A stretch of 35,849 nucleotides of DNA from Bacillus hominis (lineage in GTDB: Bacteria; Bacillota; Bacilli; Bacillales; Bacillaceae_G). Shown one piece after another: positions 15,427-23,729 of the stretch. The DNA lies in contig NZ_BOQD01000176.1 of assembly GCF_018332515.1 (NCBI RefSeq), forward strand, positions 1 through 35,849. Reading direction: 5' to 3'. The translations under genes and the position numbers were made by a program. The notes under the pieces were generated by a model. The model was not told the DNA's origin, did no database searches, and saw nothing but the letters and a program-made list of their open reading frames with translations. The stretch's first letter is position 1, and each line of letters begins with the position of its first letter.

Positions 15427-15500
15427 TGCGTCATATTGTTGATGGCGGTATTACCTTAGATACAACGTTACGAAGAGCACGAAAAAGCAGAGGTGAGAGT

Positions 15501-16484
15501 ATGAAGTTTCTATATTTCGGTGATCCACATATAAGAGGTACCAATCCTCGTAACCGTAAGGATAACTACAAAGAGGCATTAGTTGCAAAATTACGTGAGA
15601 TTTTTGCTTTAGCTAAATACAAAGGTGTGACAGCAATTATTCAACCTGGAGATACGTTTGATAGACCTGAGGTTACGACAAGTGTGTTACTAGAGTTTGC
15701 AAAAGTACTGAAAGAAAGTCCAGTTCCCATTTATACAACAGCTGGTAATCACGATATATACGGGTACAATCTTGCAACATATGGACGGACAAGCCTTAGA
15801 GTACTGGAGTTAATTGTTCCGCAGCTTACAGTCATTAATGATCCTGGGCAAGCTCACATGTTCCACCAGGACGGTAATCATGTGCAGCTAACGTTTACAC
15901 CATACAGTGATCAAATTGATAAAGCTGGGTATGGTTATTCACCAGATATTATTGAAGATTATGAGTCAACCAAAATACACGTGGCTCACGGAATGCTGCT
16001 TGATCATGATCCGCCTTTTGACAGGTACACAAAAGTACAAGATGTAAAAACAGAGGCGGATTTGGTTTTGTGTGGCCACGATCATACTGGTTTTGGTGTT
16101 TACGAGCGTTCGGATGGAAAAGTGTTTGCGAATATCGGTAGTATTACACGTTTATCGGCTTCAGAAGCTGAGATTACTAGACCAATACAAGTTCTTCTTA
16201 TCGATGTAAAATCACCAGGTGTTTTTGATTTAGAACGGATTCCGCTTCAAAGTGCAAAACCTGGTGAAGAAGTACTTGACCGTAGCCGGATTGAAGCTGA
16301 GAAGAAACGAGCGTATGCGATGGAAGAGTTTGCCTCATTAATTCAAACGGAAACAGGGGAAGATGTGCTAGTCGATATTAATACGATTGTTGAGAGTATT
16401 GCTGAGACAGAAAGTATTAATCCGGATGTAGTAGAAATAGCGTTAACGAAAATAGCGGAAGCAAAGGAGGGATTACGAACATGA
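15501..16484 (+). CDS. SbcD/Mre11-type metallophosphatase nuclease
   Basis: 327 residues. I start at the ATG at 15501 (AGAGGTGAG upstream), because MKFLYFGDPHIRG is a typical N-terminal strand with motif I (D8, H10); an in-frame ATG at 15426 would add 25 unneeded residues. The further metal-binding motifs are PGDTFDRP, AGNHD, VAHGM and CGHDHTG, in the expected order of calcineurin-like phosphoesterases. It is probably a two-metal exo/endonuclease that works with the split SbcC/Rad50-like ATPase just upstream. The C-terminal 90 residues are helical and differ from bacterial SbcD, perhaps docking on the coil. It overlaps the next gene by 4 bases. Confidence 0.88.
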   Translation: MKFLYFGDPHIRGTNPRNRKDNYKEALVAKLREIFALAKYKGVTAIIQPGDTFDRPEVTTSVLLEFAKVLKESPVPIYTTAGNHDIYGYNLATYGRTSLRVLELIVPQLTVINDPGQAHMFHQDGNHVQLTFTPYSDQIDKAGYGYSPDIIEDYESTKIHVAHGMLLDHDPPFDRYTKVQDVKTEADLVLCGHDHTGFGVYERSDGKVFANIGSITRLSASEAEITRPIQVLLIDVKSPGVFDLERIPLQSAKPGEEVLDRSRIEAEKKRAYAMEEFASLIQTETGEDVLVDINTIVESIAETESINPDVVEIALTKIAEAKEGLRT

Positions 16485-16783
16485 TTGTAAACAAACCGCA
16501 GTTTGATGAGAATGAACTAGGCGAAGGTACGGCGGTACAGGTCACAAGTGGTAACCCGTTTAGACGCCCTAACTATAGTAATAATAAACATGATTGGAAT
16601 GCTGTAGTAATAGAGTTTTCACCGTTGATGATAAGTGTAGCTGGTTACAACAAAGAGGAACATGATCGAGTAGAAACGATGAACATAACAATTGACTCAA
16701 TTGTTAAAGAGCACGTGACGCTTAAAAAGTTAGTAGTAGAACTACCAAAAATTCAATGTGAGGTGGGACCAGAAAATGACTGA
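16481..16783 (+). CDS. Hypothetical protein (100 residues)
   Basis: The start overlaps the nuclease stop (ATGA type), which indicates translational coupling. The sequence looks like a small beta-rich domain (NAVVIEFSPLMISVAGYNKE, then ETMNITIDSIVKEHVTLKKL). No membrane segment or known motif was seen. It overlaps the next gene by 8 bases. Confidence 0.65.
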   Translation: MIVNKPQFDENELGEGTAVQVTSGNPFRRPNYSNNKHDWNAVVIEFSPLMISVAGYNKEEHDRVETMNITIDSIVKEHVTLKKLVVELPKIQCEVGPEND

Positions 16784-17327
16784 ATTAAATAATCAAATTC
16801 GTAGTTTACAAGACGAGCATGGGAAAGAAAAGCTACTTGCAGCGGCAACAAAAATTTTAGGTAAGAAAGTACCGACTGACTATGTTCGAGTATTAGATCC
16901 ACTTGAATTACAAGCATCCTTACAACAAATTGATGCTGCAGTACAGGATGTTCTTGAAAAAGGTAAAGCACGTGAAGAAGCTTATGGGAAAAAAGCAGAC
17001 CTAATTAAGAAAAAAGTGAAGCTGAAAACTGCAGTAGAGCTAAAAGAAGCAGAGGCATTTATGCAAATTCAAGGTGAGGGACGTAACCAATACGCTTACG
17101 TGAATGATCAAAAAGTGGCTCTCACGAATGATACGTTACGTGATGCGTACCGCCTGCATTACAGCAAAGAAGAACGTCAACAACTTACAGACGTAGAGCA
17201 AGAGTTAGCGTCCATTGATATCAAAATTTATCAAACAAAAGATGCTTGGGAAACAGCTAAAGAATCAGCGGATCTTGTAAAAGCAAAAGCTTATGTACAA
17301 GCGAATCTACTGAAGTTTTTGGCATAG
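16776..17327 (+). CDS. Hypothetical helical protein (183 residues)
   Basis: The ATG at 16776 has GAGGTGGG 8 bases upstream; a GTG at 16758 is less likely. The product is almost all helix, rich in A, E, K and Q, with coiled-coil-like segments (LKTAVELKEAEAFMQIQGEG near the middle). No catalytic motif was identified. It sits between the recombination genes and the RecU-like gene and shares their operon. Confidence 0.65.
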   Translation: MTELNNQIRSLQDEHGKEKLLAAATKILGKKVPTDYVRVLDPLELQASLQQIDAAVQDVLEKGKAREEAYGKKADLIKKKVKLKTAVELKEAEAFMQIQGEGRNQYAYVNDQKVALTNDTLRDAYRLHYSKEERQQLTDVEQELASIDIKIYQTKDAWETAKESADLVKAKAYVQANLLKFLA

Positions 17328-17336
17328 GAGGTTGCT

Positions 17337-17855
17337 ATGGATCCAAAACAAACAGCAATGAGAAATAAACAGCGTGAACGTCAGCAACGTGGGGATGATT
17401 TCCAAGCTGAAATTAGAAGAAGCTGGAGAGAAATTCCGAATGTATGGCGTATGAGAATTGCAGATGGTGCAGGTGCAACTCGTCCAGGTGACGAGATTGT
17501 AATAACACCTGAAGTAAATATATTAGCTGAAATGAAACGTACAGAGAGTCGTAGATTTTCACTAGATTATATGAGACCGAATCAGATTCTCGGATTACGA
17601 GATTTTGATCAAATTATTGATAGGAATTTAGGTTTAGTGTTTATCAGTTTTCTAAACGATAGCAAAGGGCTTGACGAGGCTTATGCATTCAGACTTATTA
17701 CAGCTCTTATTCATATGAAAAAACGAAATATGAACCATATAAAACTTGAAGAATTTCAAAGTCAGACGGTTCCCTGTGTACCACTTCCAAGACTTACATA
17801 CCATGAACCTTCTTACGATCTATCGGGGGTGCTCACTTGCTACAAATCTTTGTAA
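17337..17855 (+). CDS. RecU-like Holliday junction resolvase / restriction-fold nuclease
   Basis: 172 residues. RGDDFQAEIRRSWREIP resembles the N-terminal G-x2-FE helix of RecU and related PD-(D/E)xK nucleases. GDEIVITPEVNILAEMKRTE gives a possible D...E-x-K catalytic set, followed by FSLDYMRPNQILGLRDFD, which matches the F-x-L...Q segment after the catalytic strand in RecU. NLGLVFISF is the next core strand. RecU cuts four-way junctions during recombination; that fits an operon with Rad50/Mre11-like proteins. The identification rests on motif order rather than close similarity. The 3' end overlaps the helicase gene by 19 bases. Confidence 0.6.
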   Translation: MDPKQTAMRNKQRERQQRGDDFQAEIRRSWREIPNVWRMRIADGAGATRPGDEIVITPEVNILAEMKRTESRRFSLDYMRPNQILGLRDFDQIIDRNLGLVFISFLNDSKGLDEAYAFRLITALIHMKKRNMNHIKLEEFQSQTVPCVPLPRLTYHEPSYDLSGVLTCYKSL

Positions 17856-19516
17856 AACACAACATCCGAATAAGAGGTGCTAGTACACCTCTTAAGGCGG
17901 CAATTACTAAGGCGCTAACATTTGATAATCCAGCGTATTTGAAAGCAAAAAAACAACGTAGACCTACATGGGGTGTACAAGCAAAACTTGAATTGTTTTT
18001 ACATGACAGAGGCGATATTGTTACGCCTCGAGGTTTCTTGTCAAAGCTAGAAGAGGTACTGAAAAACCTAGGTTACGACCCAAGTAAAGTTATTACCTCA
18101 CAGATTTCATATGGCCGAGATGTTAGTTTCGGGGAATGGGATGACGGGTTTGTATTAAAAGAGGATCAGACACCGATGGTTGAAGCACTTATGCAAGAAA
18201 ATGGAATAGGTGTAGCACCGGCTGGTTCAGGTAAAACCGTAATGGGCATGCGCTACATTTACGAAAAGGGTAAAGCAGCATTATGGCTTACGCATACAAA
18301 AGACTTAATGTATCAATCCGCAAAGCGAGCTAAGGATACAATGCCTGGTATTGGTCGTATCGGCTTTTTCGGTGACGGTGTACATGATTGGGGAGACGGT
18401 AAACTAATTGTTGCTACAGTACAAACCTTGCAGCGAAATCCACAAATAATCGATGCACTAAATGATTTTATCGGGACGGTAGTAGTGGATGAAGCCCATC
18501 ATTTTCCGGCAATACAATTCATTGAAACGGCTGGGAAGTTAACGGCTGAAAATGTGATTGGCCTCACCGCAACACCTTCCCGAAAAGATGGATTAGAAAT
18601 CTATATGTACAACGGTGTAGGTCCAAAAGTGTATGAGATTAGCAGAGACGGAATGTATGAAGCTGGGAGACTGGTAAAACCGACAGTGAAATTCGTATAT
18701 ACCGAGTTCAATTACGAGACGGCAAGTAACCGTAACGCGATTGATAGTGTGGATGCTGGTGGAGAAGATCTTGATTACACAGATCTAATAAGGCACCTCA
18801 TTTCTGATAAAAAGCGTGCGAAGTTAGTTGCTGAGAATATTGTTGAGTCTGCAAGTTTAGGGCCATCCATTGTTATAACAGAATCAGTTCGCTACTGTTT
18901 CGTACTTGAAGAACTCGTAAAACGAATGGCAAAAGCAAGATTCGGTATCGATGTTAGAACAGCTGTAGTACACGGGGGTATTAGTCGTTATACCTGGAGA
19001 AAAGCAAAAAGCGAAAAACATGCACAACAGCTTATCAATAGTGGTCATGCGGTAGATAAAAAGCAAGGTAAGTACGGTTGGCAGGTAAAGGTTGCTCAGT
19101 ATTCAGAAAAAGAAATTCGTGAATGGCAAGTAACAAAACAACAACGTAAAGACATTTTAGAAGCTTGCGACCGAAAAGAAGTAGATATTTTGTTTGCCAC
19201 TCAGTTAGCGCGTGAAGGACTGGACATGCAGCATTTAGTAGTTGGCCACATGGTAATGCCGAAACGTGGTGACTCCCGTGAGAGTAATAGTGGTTCATCA
19301 GTAGAGCAAGAAATTGGGCGTATCATGCGTCCAGATCGGAACAATCCGGATAAAGAAGCATACTGGTTCGATTACGTTGACTACAATGTTGGAGTATTTA
19401 AGGACCAATATCACAGCCGTAGGAAAGTATACAGCAGAATTGGGTTAACGGTACCAAGAAAGCCGAAAACAGAACGCGATACAGTGGCTGACTTCTTAAA
19501 TGATATGCCTTGGTAA
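17837..19516 (+). CDS. SF2 DEAH-box helicase
   Basis: 559 residues from a TTG with GGGGGTG upstream. Helicase motifs are in order: LKEDQTPMV (Q-like), APAGSGKTVMGM (Walker A, near residue 131), VVVDEAHHFP (motif II, near 218), GLTATPSRKDGL (motif III), DILFATQLAREGLDM (motif V) and EQEIGRIMRPDR (motif VI arginines). It belongs to the XPB/UvsW/RecG-like type III restriction-fold helicases often used by phages for recombination-dependent replication or branch migration. The N-terminal 110 residues are a family-specific extension (TPRGFLSKLEEVLKNLGYDP). The overlap with the RecU-like gene suggests coupled branch migration and resolution. Confidence 0.88.
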   Translation: MLQIFVKHNIRIRGASTPLKAAITKALTFDNPAYLKAKKQRRPTWGVQAKLELFLHDRGDIVTPRGFLSKLEEVLKNLGYDPSKVITSQISYGRDVSFGEWDDGFVLKEDQTPMVEALMQENGIGVAPAGSGKTVMGMRYIYEKGKAALWLTHTKDLMYQSAKRAKDTMPGIGRIGFFGDGVHDWGDGKLIVATVQTLQRNPQIIDALNDFIGTVVVDEAHHFPAIQFIETAGKLTAENVIGLTATPSRKDGLEIYMYNGVGPKVYEISRDGMYEAGRLVKPTVKFVYTEFNYETASNRNAIDSVDAGGEDLDYTDLIRHLISDKKRAKLVAENIVESASLGPSIVITESVRYCFVLEELVKRMAKARFGIDVRTAVVHGGISRYTWRKAKSEKHAQQLINSGHAVDKKQGKYGWQVKVAQYSEKEIREWQVTKQQRKDILEACDRKEVDILFATQLAREGLDMQHLVVGHMVMPKRGDSRESNSGSSVEQEIGRIMRPDRNNPDKEAYWFDYVDYNVGVFKDQYHSRRKVYSRIGLTVPRKPKTERDTVADFLNDMPW

Positions 19517-19530
19517 AAGGGGTGATAACG

Positions 19531-19605
19531 ATGGAAAAGTACGAATATGTGGGTGCGCTTTATGAAATCACAGAACTAATTGCTTCAACGAAAGAGGTGA
19601 AGTAA
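19531..19605 (+). CDS. Very small peptide gene (24 residues)
   Basis: The ATG is preceded by AAGGGGTGATAACG. The peptide MEKYEYVGALYEITELIAST plus four residues is amphipathic and acidic, with no signal sequence. It ends exactly one base before the next start, so it may be a real tiny phage protein or a coupling leader for the following gene. Confidence 0.45.
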   Translation: MEKYEYVGALYEITELIASTKEVK

Positions 19606-19848
19606 GTGGGTTTGAAAGAAACAGGTCAAAAAATTGTTAAAAAAGTGATAAGGGTGTTTGCAAGAGGATCCGGTAAAAGTTTAACTCTTCAACGAGGAAT
19701 CCCGATAATAGTTGAGGTTCCGGAATACGATTCGAAAGATTACGAGATTTCGTATAACAGAAAAGTAACCTATCGAAAAAAGAAAAGCCAAGCAAAACGA
19801 AAAGCATGGAAAAAACATGGCCTACAAGGGCGCGGGAGGAAAAAATAA
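19606..19848 (+). CDS. Small basic protein (80 residues), probable nucleic-acid binder
   Basis: GTG start right after the previous TAA, with AAAGAGGTGA upstream. The C-terminus is strongly basic (VTYRKKKSQAKRKAWKKHGL, then GRGRKK); the middle has beta-like IPIIVEVPEYDSKDYEI. The composition suggests DNA or RNA binding; no family was identified. Its stop overlaps the next ATG. Confidence 0.6.
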   Translation: MGLKETGQKIVKKVIRVFARGSGKSLTLQRGIPIIVEVPEYDSKDYEISYNRKVTYRKKKSQAKRKAWKKHGLQGRGRKK

Positions 19849-20582
19849 TGACACAAGAAACAAATCAAAATGAAGTAGTGGTACAAAATAACGCGGTGGC
19901 GAAAAGAAACGATGGCAGCAATTATATTTCAGCAATTTTAGAAGAAACAAAGCAGGGATTCGTTGAAGCGAATAACGGTCTTGATATGGATTTTGTCCGT
20001 ATGGGCGAGTGGTTAACGGTTAACAAGAAAGGGAATTTCGTAGAAAAAGATGATGAAAATGTAATGTACGGTGACAATATTGATGTAGTAATCGGATACG
20101 GTGAGCAACGTTGGTCTGTATGGGGGAAACAAGATTCTCCTGAAGATGGTCAGTTGATCGTGGCGGAAAAAACAAAAGAAGATGCGGAAGTTGTATTCAA
20201 TCAATGGCTAGCTGAAAACCCTCAAGCAGAAGAACGTTATGAATTAGATGATATTCAACTTCGCTATATGGCGTCAGTTGTTCCAGTATCAACGTTAAGC
20301 CCAGAAGACTTCCCTCGTATCTACTTAATGAGCTTTAGCCCAACAGACACAATTATTTTCGGGCGTTTTGCGATGAATGTGTATACAGGGAAATATAAAG
20401 CTCTAGGTGTTCCGTCTAAATTAGGTGTCAATAAAATTGTTACACGCTTAGTAACAACAGAACGTAAAAGTCGTACAAACGCTAGTAACCAATGGATCGG
20501 TATCGACTTCCAACCTGTTGGTGTATTTAAACCAGAAGATTACGGAATTAACGTAGAAGAAACAGAACAAGCTTCAGAATAA
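19848..20582 (+). CDS. Probable phage single-stranded DNA-binding protein
   Basis: 244 residues from the ATG at 19848, with GGGAGG 8 bases upstream. The acidic, disordered C-terminal tail (INVEETEQASE) is typical of SSB-type proteins. The core has beta-rich segments with aromatic residues (VIGYGEQRWSVWGKQD, FPRIYLMSFSPTDTIIFGRF, NQWIGIDFQPVGVF). Its place just before the primase-helicase and polymerase supports an ssDNA-binding or replication accessory role. This is inferred from context and the acidic tail; no classical OB-fold signature was confirmed. Confidence 0.45.
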   Translation: MTQETNQNEVVVQNNAVAKRNDGSNYISAILEETKQGFVEANNGLDMDFVRMGEWLTVNKKGNFVEKDDENVMYGDNIDVVIGYGEQRWSVWGKQDSPEDGQLIVAEKTKEDAEVVFNQWLAENPQAEERYELDDIQLRYMASVVPVSTLSPEDFPRIYLMSFSPTDTIIFGRFAMNVYTGKYKALGVPSKLGVNKIVTRLVTTERKSRTNASNQWIGIDFQPVGVFKPEDYGINVEETEQASE

Positions 20583-20601
20583 TTAAGGAGGGCGTCTACA
20601 A

Positions 20602-23600
20602 ATGGCAAAAAAGAAAGATAAAACAAGTGAGTATCAATATGTAGACGCATGGTACAGCAATCAGAACGGTAGAAGCATTCCGTGGAAACGAATCCTTTCC
20701 TCTGAAGTGAAGCAATTCCAAACGGGAGAGGCATTCAATTTCAATTGCTTTGCTACAGTTCAACGATTTGCGAACGACACAAAAGTAAAGGGGGAGGCAT
20801 TTATTGCTCCCCTATATTTTGACCTTGACCATGCGGAAGACCCATCAGTCAGCCAAAAGGATGCAATAAAGCTGGTGGAATTTTTTACGAAAGAAATGGA
20901 CATTCGTGAATCGGATATGTGGATTTACTTTTCTGGATCAAAAGGGTTCCACATCTTAATAAGCTCCGATGCACTCGGTATTGAACCGAGAAACGACCTT
21001 CATAAAATCTTCAAACATATGGCTGGGTATTTAGTCCATAGATTAGGACTCACGTCACTAGACCTTGTGGTGTATACAGAAAAGCGGATGATTCGTTTAC
21101 CGAACAGTATGCATCAAAAAACAAACCTATTTAAAACAGAAATTAGTGTAAATGAGTTAAACAAATTAACTCTGGAAGAAATTAAAGATTTAGCGAAATC
21201 GCCAAGACACGCTGACGATCTACCTTATACGGCAGAAGAACGTAAAAAGGCAATGAAATACAGACCTCGTACGGGGTATTTACTAATAAATAAGACAGAA
21301 GAATATGAGCAAGCTGCAGCAACGAGTGCTCGTAAGTATGCGAAAGAAGAATTCCAATTTAAGAAAGATAAACCACCAGCATGTGTAGTTGATATTTTAA
21401 ATGGTGGCTGGAAAAAAGACGGTGACCGAAACCAGGCAACAGTACAGCTTGCATGTTACTTCAAAGACGCTGGCTACACGAGAGAAGAAACAATGAAAGA
21501 GCTGGAAGACTGGGTGCTTAAATTTACATCTGAGGATAACGAGTATGGTAAGCAACAACGTGTTGCGAATACGAGAAGTGTTATCGATGCGGTATACAGC
21601 GGTGATAATACATACAAATTTGGTTGCGCGTTTATTCGTTCACTACATGGCGAAAAGAAACCGGGAAGCAAAGATTATGAACGTGTAGCGTGTGCTGGTG
21701 ATATGTGTCATTGCATTAAGAAGAATGCTGAGGAAGAAGAAAATGCAAAGTTACTTCATTTAGCAGAGACAGGCAATGCGGATCTTACTGGAAAGCTTGT
21801 AAAAACACGTGTCATGGTTGCAGGGAAAAAGCATACGCCTTACATCATTCCGAAAAACATTGAGTACCATTGCTGGGGCAGAGAAAGTTGTAAAAAGGTA
21901 CATTGCCCTCTATACGACATCCATACACATACAGGATATAAAGACCTGGGCGTAAGTGATCGGGAAGTTATTCAAATGACAGGTGTAGGTGACGATAATA
22001 TAAAAGGTATTTTACGAGAAATATCAGGCATTCCAAATTGTCCGAAATACAATACCGATATTTTAGAAAACATGAACGTTGAAGAGTTGCTTGTAATCCC
22101 GATGGCTGAAGAAGATGACGAAAAGCAAGAGCAGCATAAAGGGAATTATGTACTACGAAAAGTGTACGCCGTAAATGGACTAAACGTAAGTGAGAATAAG
22201 TACTACGAATTAACAGGTTATGTATACCCACATCCAAAGAATCAGGAGTCAACACTACTTGTAAAGAGTGCGGTACCGCTTCAGGATGTGGTTGAAAGTT
22301 TTGAGCTAAATGAACAAGTGAAAGAAGATTTAGCAACATTTCAGCCGGCGGATTATACAGCAGAATCAATTGAACAGAAACTAGGAGCAATTTGTAACGA
22401 TTTAACGTACAACGTAACACACATCGTAGAACGTGATGAGACATTACTTGCAGTATTGCTAACACTTCATAGTGTTTTACGTTTTAAAGTACCTTGGGAT
22501 TTAAATCCGTTACGTGGTTGGGTGGAATTAAAAATAGTAGGTGACACAGGTACTGGTAAGTCTGCACTCATTGAAAAAGTAATGAAATATGCAGGGCTTG
22601 GAACACGCGTGAATGCGGAAAGTACTTCTCGTACAGGTCTAACGTACAAGATGGAACAATCTGGTGCTCAAGGTGCATGGTACATCGTTTGGGGGGCATG
22701 GCCGTTAGCGGACAAAGAAATGATTTGGATTGATGAAGATACAGGTATTACGAAAGATGATTATGGTGAAATGACGCTTGCTCGTTCTGACGGGAAGCTG
22801 GAAGTAAAACGAGCTGTAACAGCTGAAACACCTTGTAGAGTACGTGCCATCATGTCAGGGAACGTACCGAAAGGGAAACGACTTGCTGATTACTCCCAAG
22901 GCGCAGAAAGTTTAAAAGATATTTTCAATAACGAGGATATACGTCGTTTTGACTTTGCAGTTTTTATGAGAGCGAGTGATGTGGATCCTGAGTTGTACAA
23001 CCAAACGCTTGCTACGTATCCATCGATTATACAGAAGGATACTTTGAAAAATAACATCTTATATGCTTGGTCACGTAAGCCGGAGGACGTGCTATTTACA
23101 GACGGTACGATTGATAAAGTACTGGAGGTTGCGACAGACCTTGCGAAAGTATATGGAAATGCGAATGACATACCACTTGTTTCTCCTTCAGATCAGCGGA
23201 ATAAAGTGGCTCGTTTAGCAGTAGCACTTGCAGCACTTACACATTCAGTTGATGAATCAGGTGAAAGAATTCAAGTTTGGCCGGGACACGTTGAGTTTAT
23301 TGGGGAGTATTTAAAAGCTTTATACAATGCTCCAGGTTGCGGCTTAAATTACTATGCTCGTTTAGCAATAAAAGAGGAAGAAATGACAGAAGAAAGATAC
23401 CAGAAGTTTACGGCGGATCTTAAGAAAATCGATACGTTAACAGGCGAAATGAAATTCTATGAGTTTATCAAATTGTTCGCTCAGCAGAAGTATTTACGAC
23501 TTGGTGATGTTGAGGCAATGCTGTCTATCGATAAAGAAGAAGCGAAAGCAATCGTAAATCAATTAGCGAAAATGAGGATGATTCTTTTAACAAGCGGTGG

Positions 23601-23688
23601 TTATCGAAAAACACCACGCTTTAATGCCTACATTGCGTATTGCATGAAGAAAGGACTCTTTGATCACATACAGGATGAGTACTACTAA
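20602..23688 (+). CDS. Fused archaeo-eukaryotic primase and MCM-like helicase
   Basis: 1028 residues, ribosome binding site AAGGAGGG. The N-terminal part is an AEP primase: APLYFDLDHAED (catalytic DxD, about residues 71-80), YFSGSKGFHILIS (SxH motif) and RMIRLPNSMHQKTNLFKTEI. Cysteine clusters near residues 364-372 (CAGDMCHC) and 424-436 (CWGRESCKKVHCP) probably bind zinc. The C-terminal part is an MCM AAA+ motor: VGDTGTGKSAL (Walker A, about 647), RTGLTYKMEQSG, EMIWIDEDTG (Walker B, about 707), RAIMSGNVPKGK (sensor 1) and EDIRRFDFAVFMRASDVD (arginine finger). A primase-MCM protein of this kind was described from a B. cereus prophage. It likely primes and unwinds phage DNA. A winged-helix-like C-terminus follows (MLSIDKEEAKAIVNQL). 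Confidence 0.92.
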   Translation: MAKKKDKTSEYQYVDAWYSNQNGRSIPWKRILSSEVKQFQTGEAFNFNCFATVQRFANDTKVKGEAFIAPLYFDLDHAEDPSVSQKDAIKLVEFFTKEMDIRESDMWIYFSGSKGFHILISSDALGIEPRNDLHKIFKHMAGYLVHRLGLTSLDLVVYTEKRMIRLPNSMHQKTNLFKTEISVNELNKLTLEEIKDLAKSPRHADDLPYTAEERKKAMKYRPRTGYLLINKTEEYEQAAATSARKYAKEEFQFKKDKPPACVVDILNGGWKKDGDRNQATVQLACYFKDAGYTREETMKELEDWVLKFTSEDNEYGKQQRVANTRSVIDAVYSGDNTYKFGCAFIRSLHGEKKPGSKDYERVACAGDMCHCIKKNAEEEENAKLLHLAETGNADLTGKLVKTRVMVAGKKHTPYIIPKNIEYHCWGRESCKKVHCPLYDIHTHTGYKDLGVSDREVIQMTGVGDDNIKGILREISGIPNCPKYNTDILENMNVEELLVIPMAEEDDEKQEQHKGNYVLRKVYAVNGLNVSENKYYELTGYVYPHPKNQESTLLVKSAVPLQDVVESFELNEQVKEDLATFQPADYTAESIEQKLGAICNDLTYNVTHIVERDETLLAVLLTLHSVLRFKVPWDLNPLRGWVELKIVGDTGTGKSALIEKVMKYAGLGTRVNAESTSRTGLTYKMEQSGAQGAWYIVWGAWPLADKEMIWIDEDTGITKDDYGEMTLARSDGKLEVKRAVTAETPCRVRAIMSGNVPKGKRLADYSQGAESLKDIFNNEDIRRFDFAVFMRASDVDPELYNQTLATYPSIIQKDTLKNNILYAWSRKPEDVLFTDGTIDKVLEVATDLAKVYGNANDIPLVSPSDQRNKVARLAVALAALTHSVDESGERIQVWPGHVEFIGEYLKALYNAPGCGLNYYARLAIKEEEMTEERYQKFTADLKKIDTLTGEMKFYEFIKLFAQQKYLRLGDVEAMLSIDKEEAKAIVNQLAKMRMILLTSGGYRKTPRFNAYIAYCMKKGLFDHIQDEYY

Positions 23689-23729
23689 TTATATGGACAA
23701 GCACTACAAATATGACTGGAAGTGAAAAT

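Noticed and set aside
21968-22465. Leftward frame of 165 codons opposite the primase-MCM gene
   Set aside because: Lies wholly within the 1028-residue gene; no start signal and a shadow-type composition.
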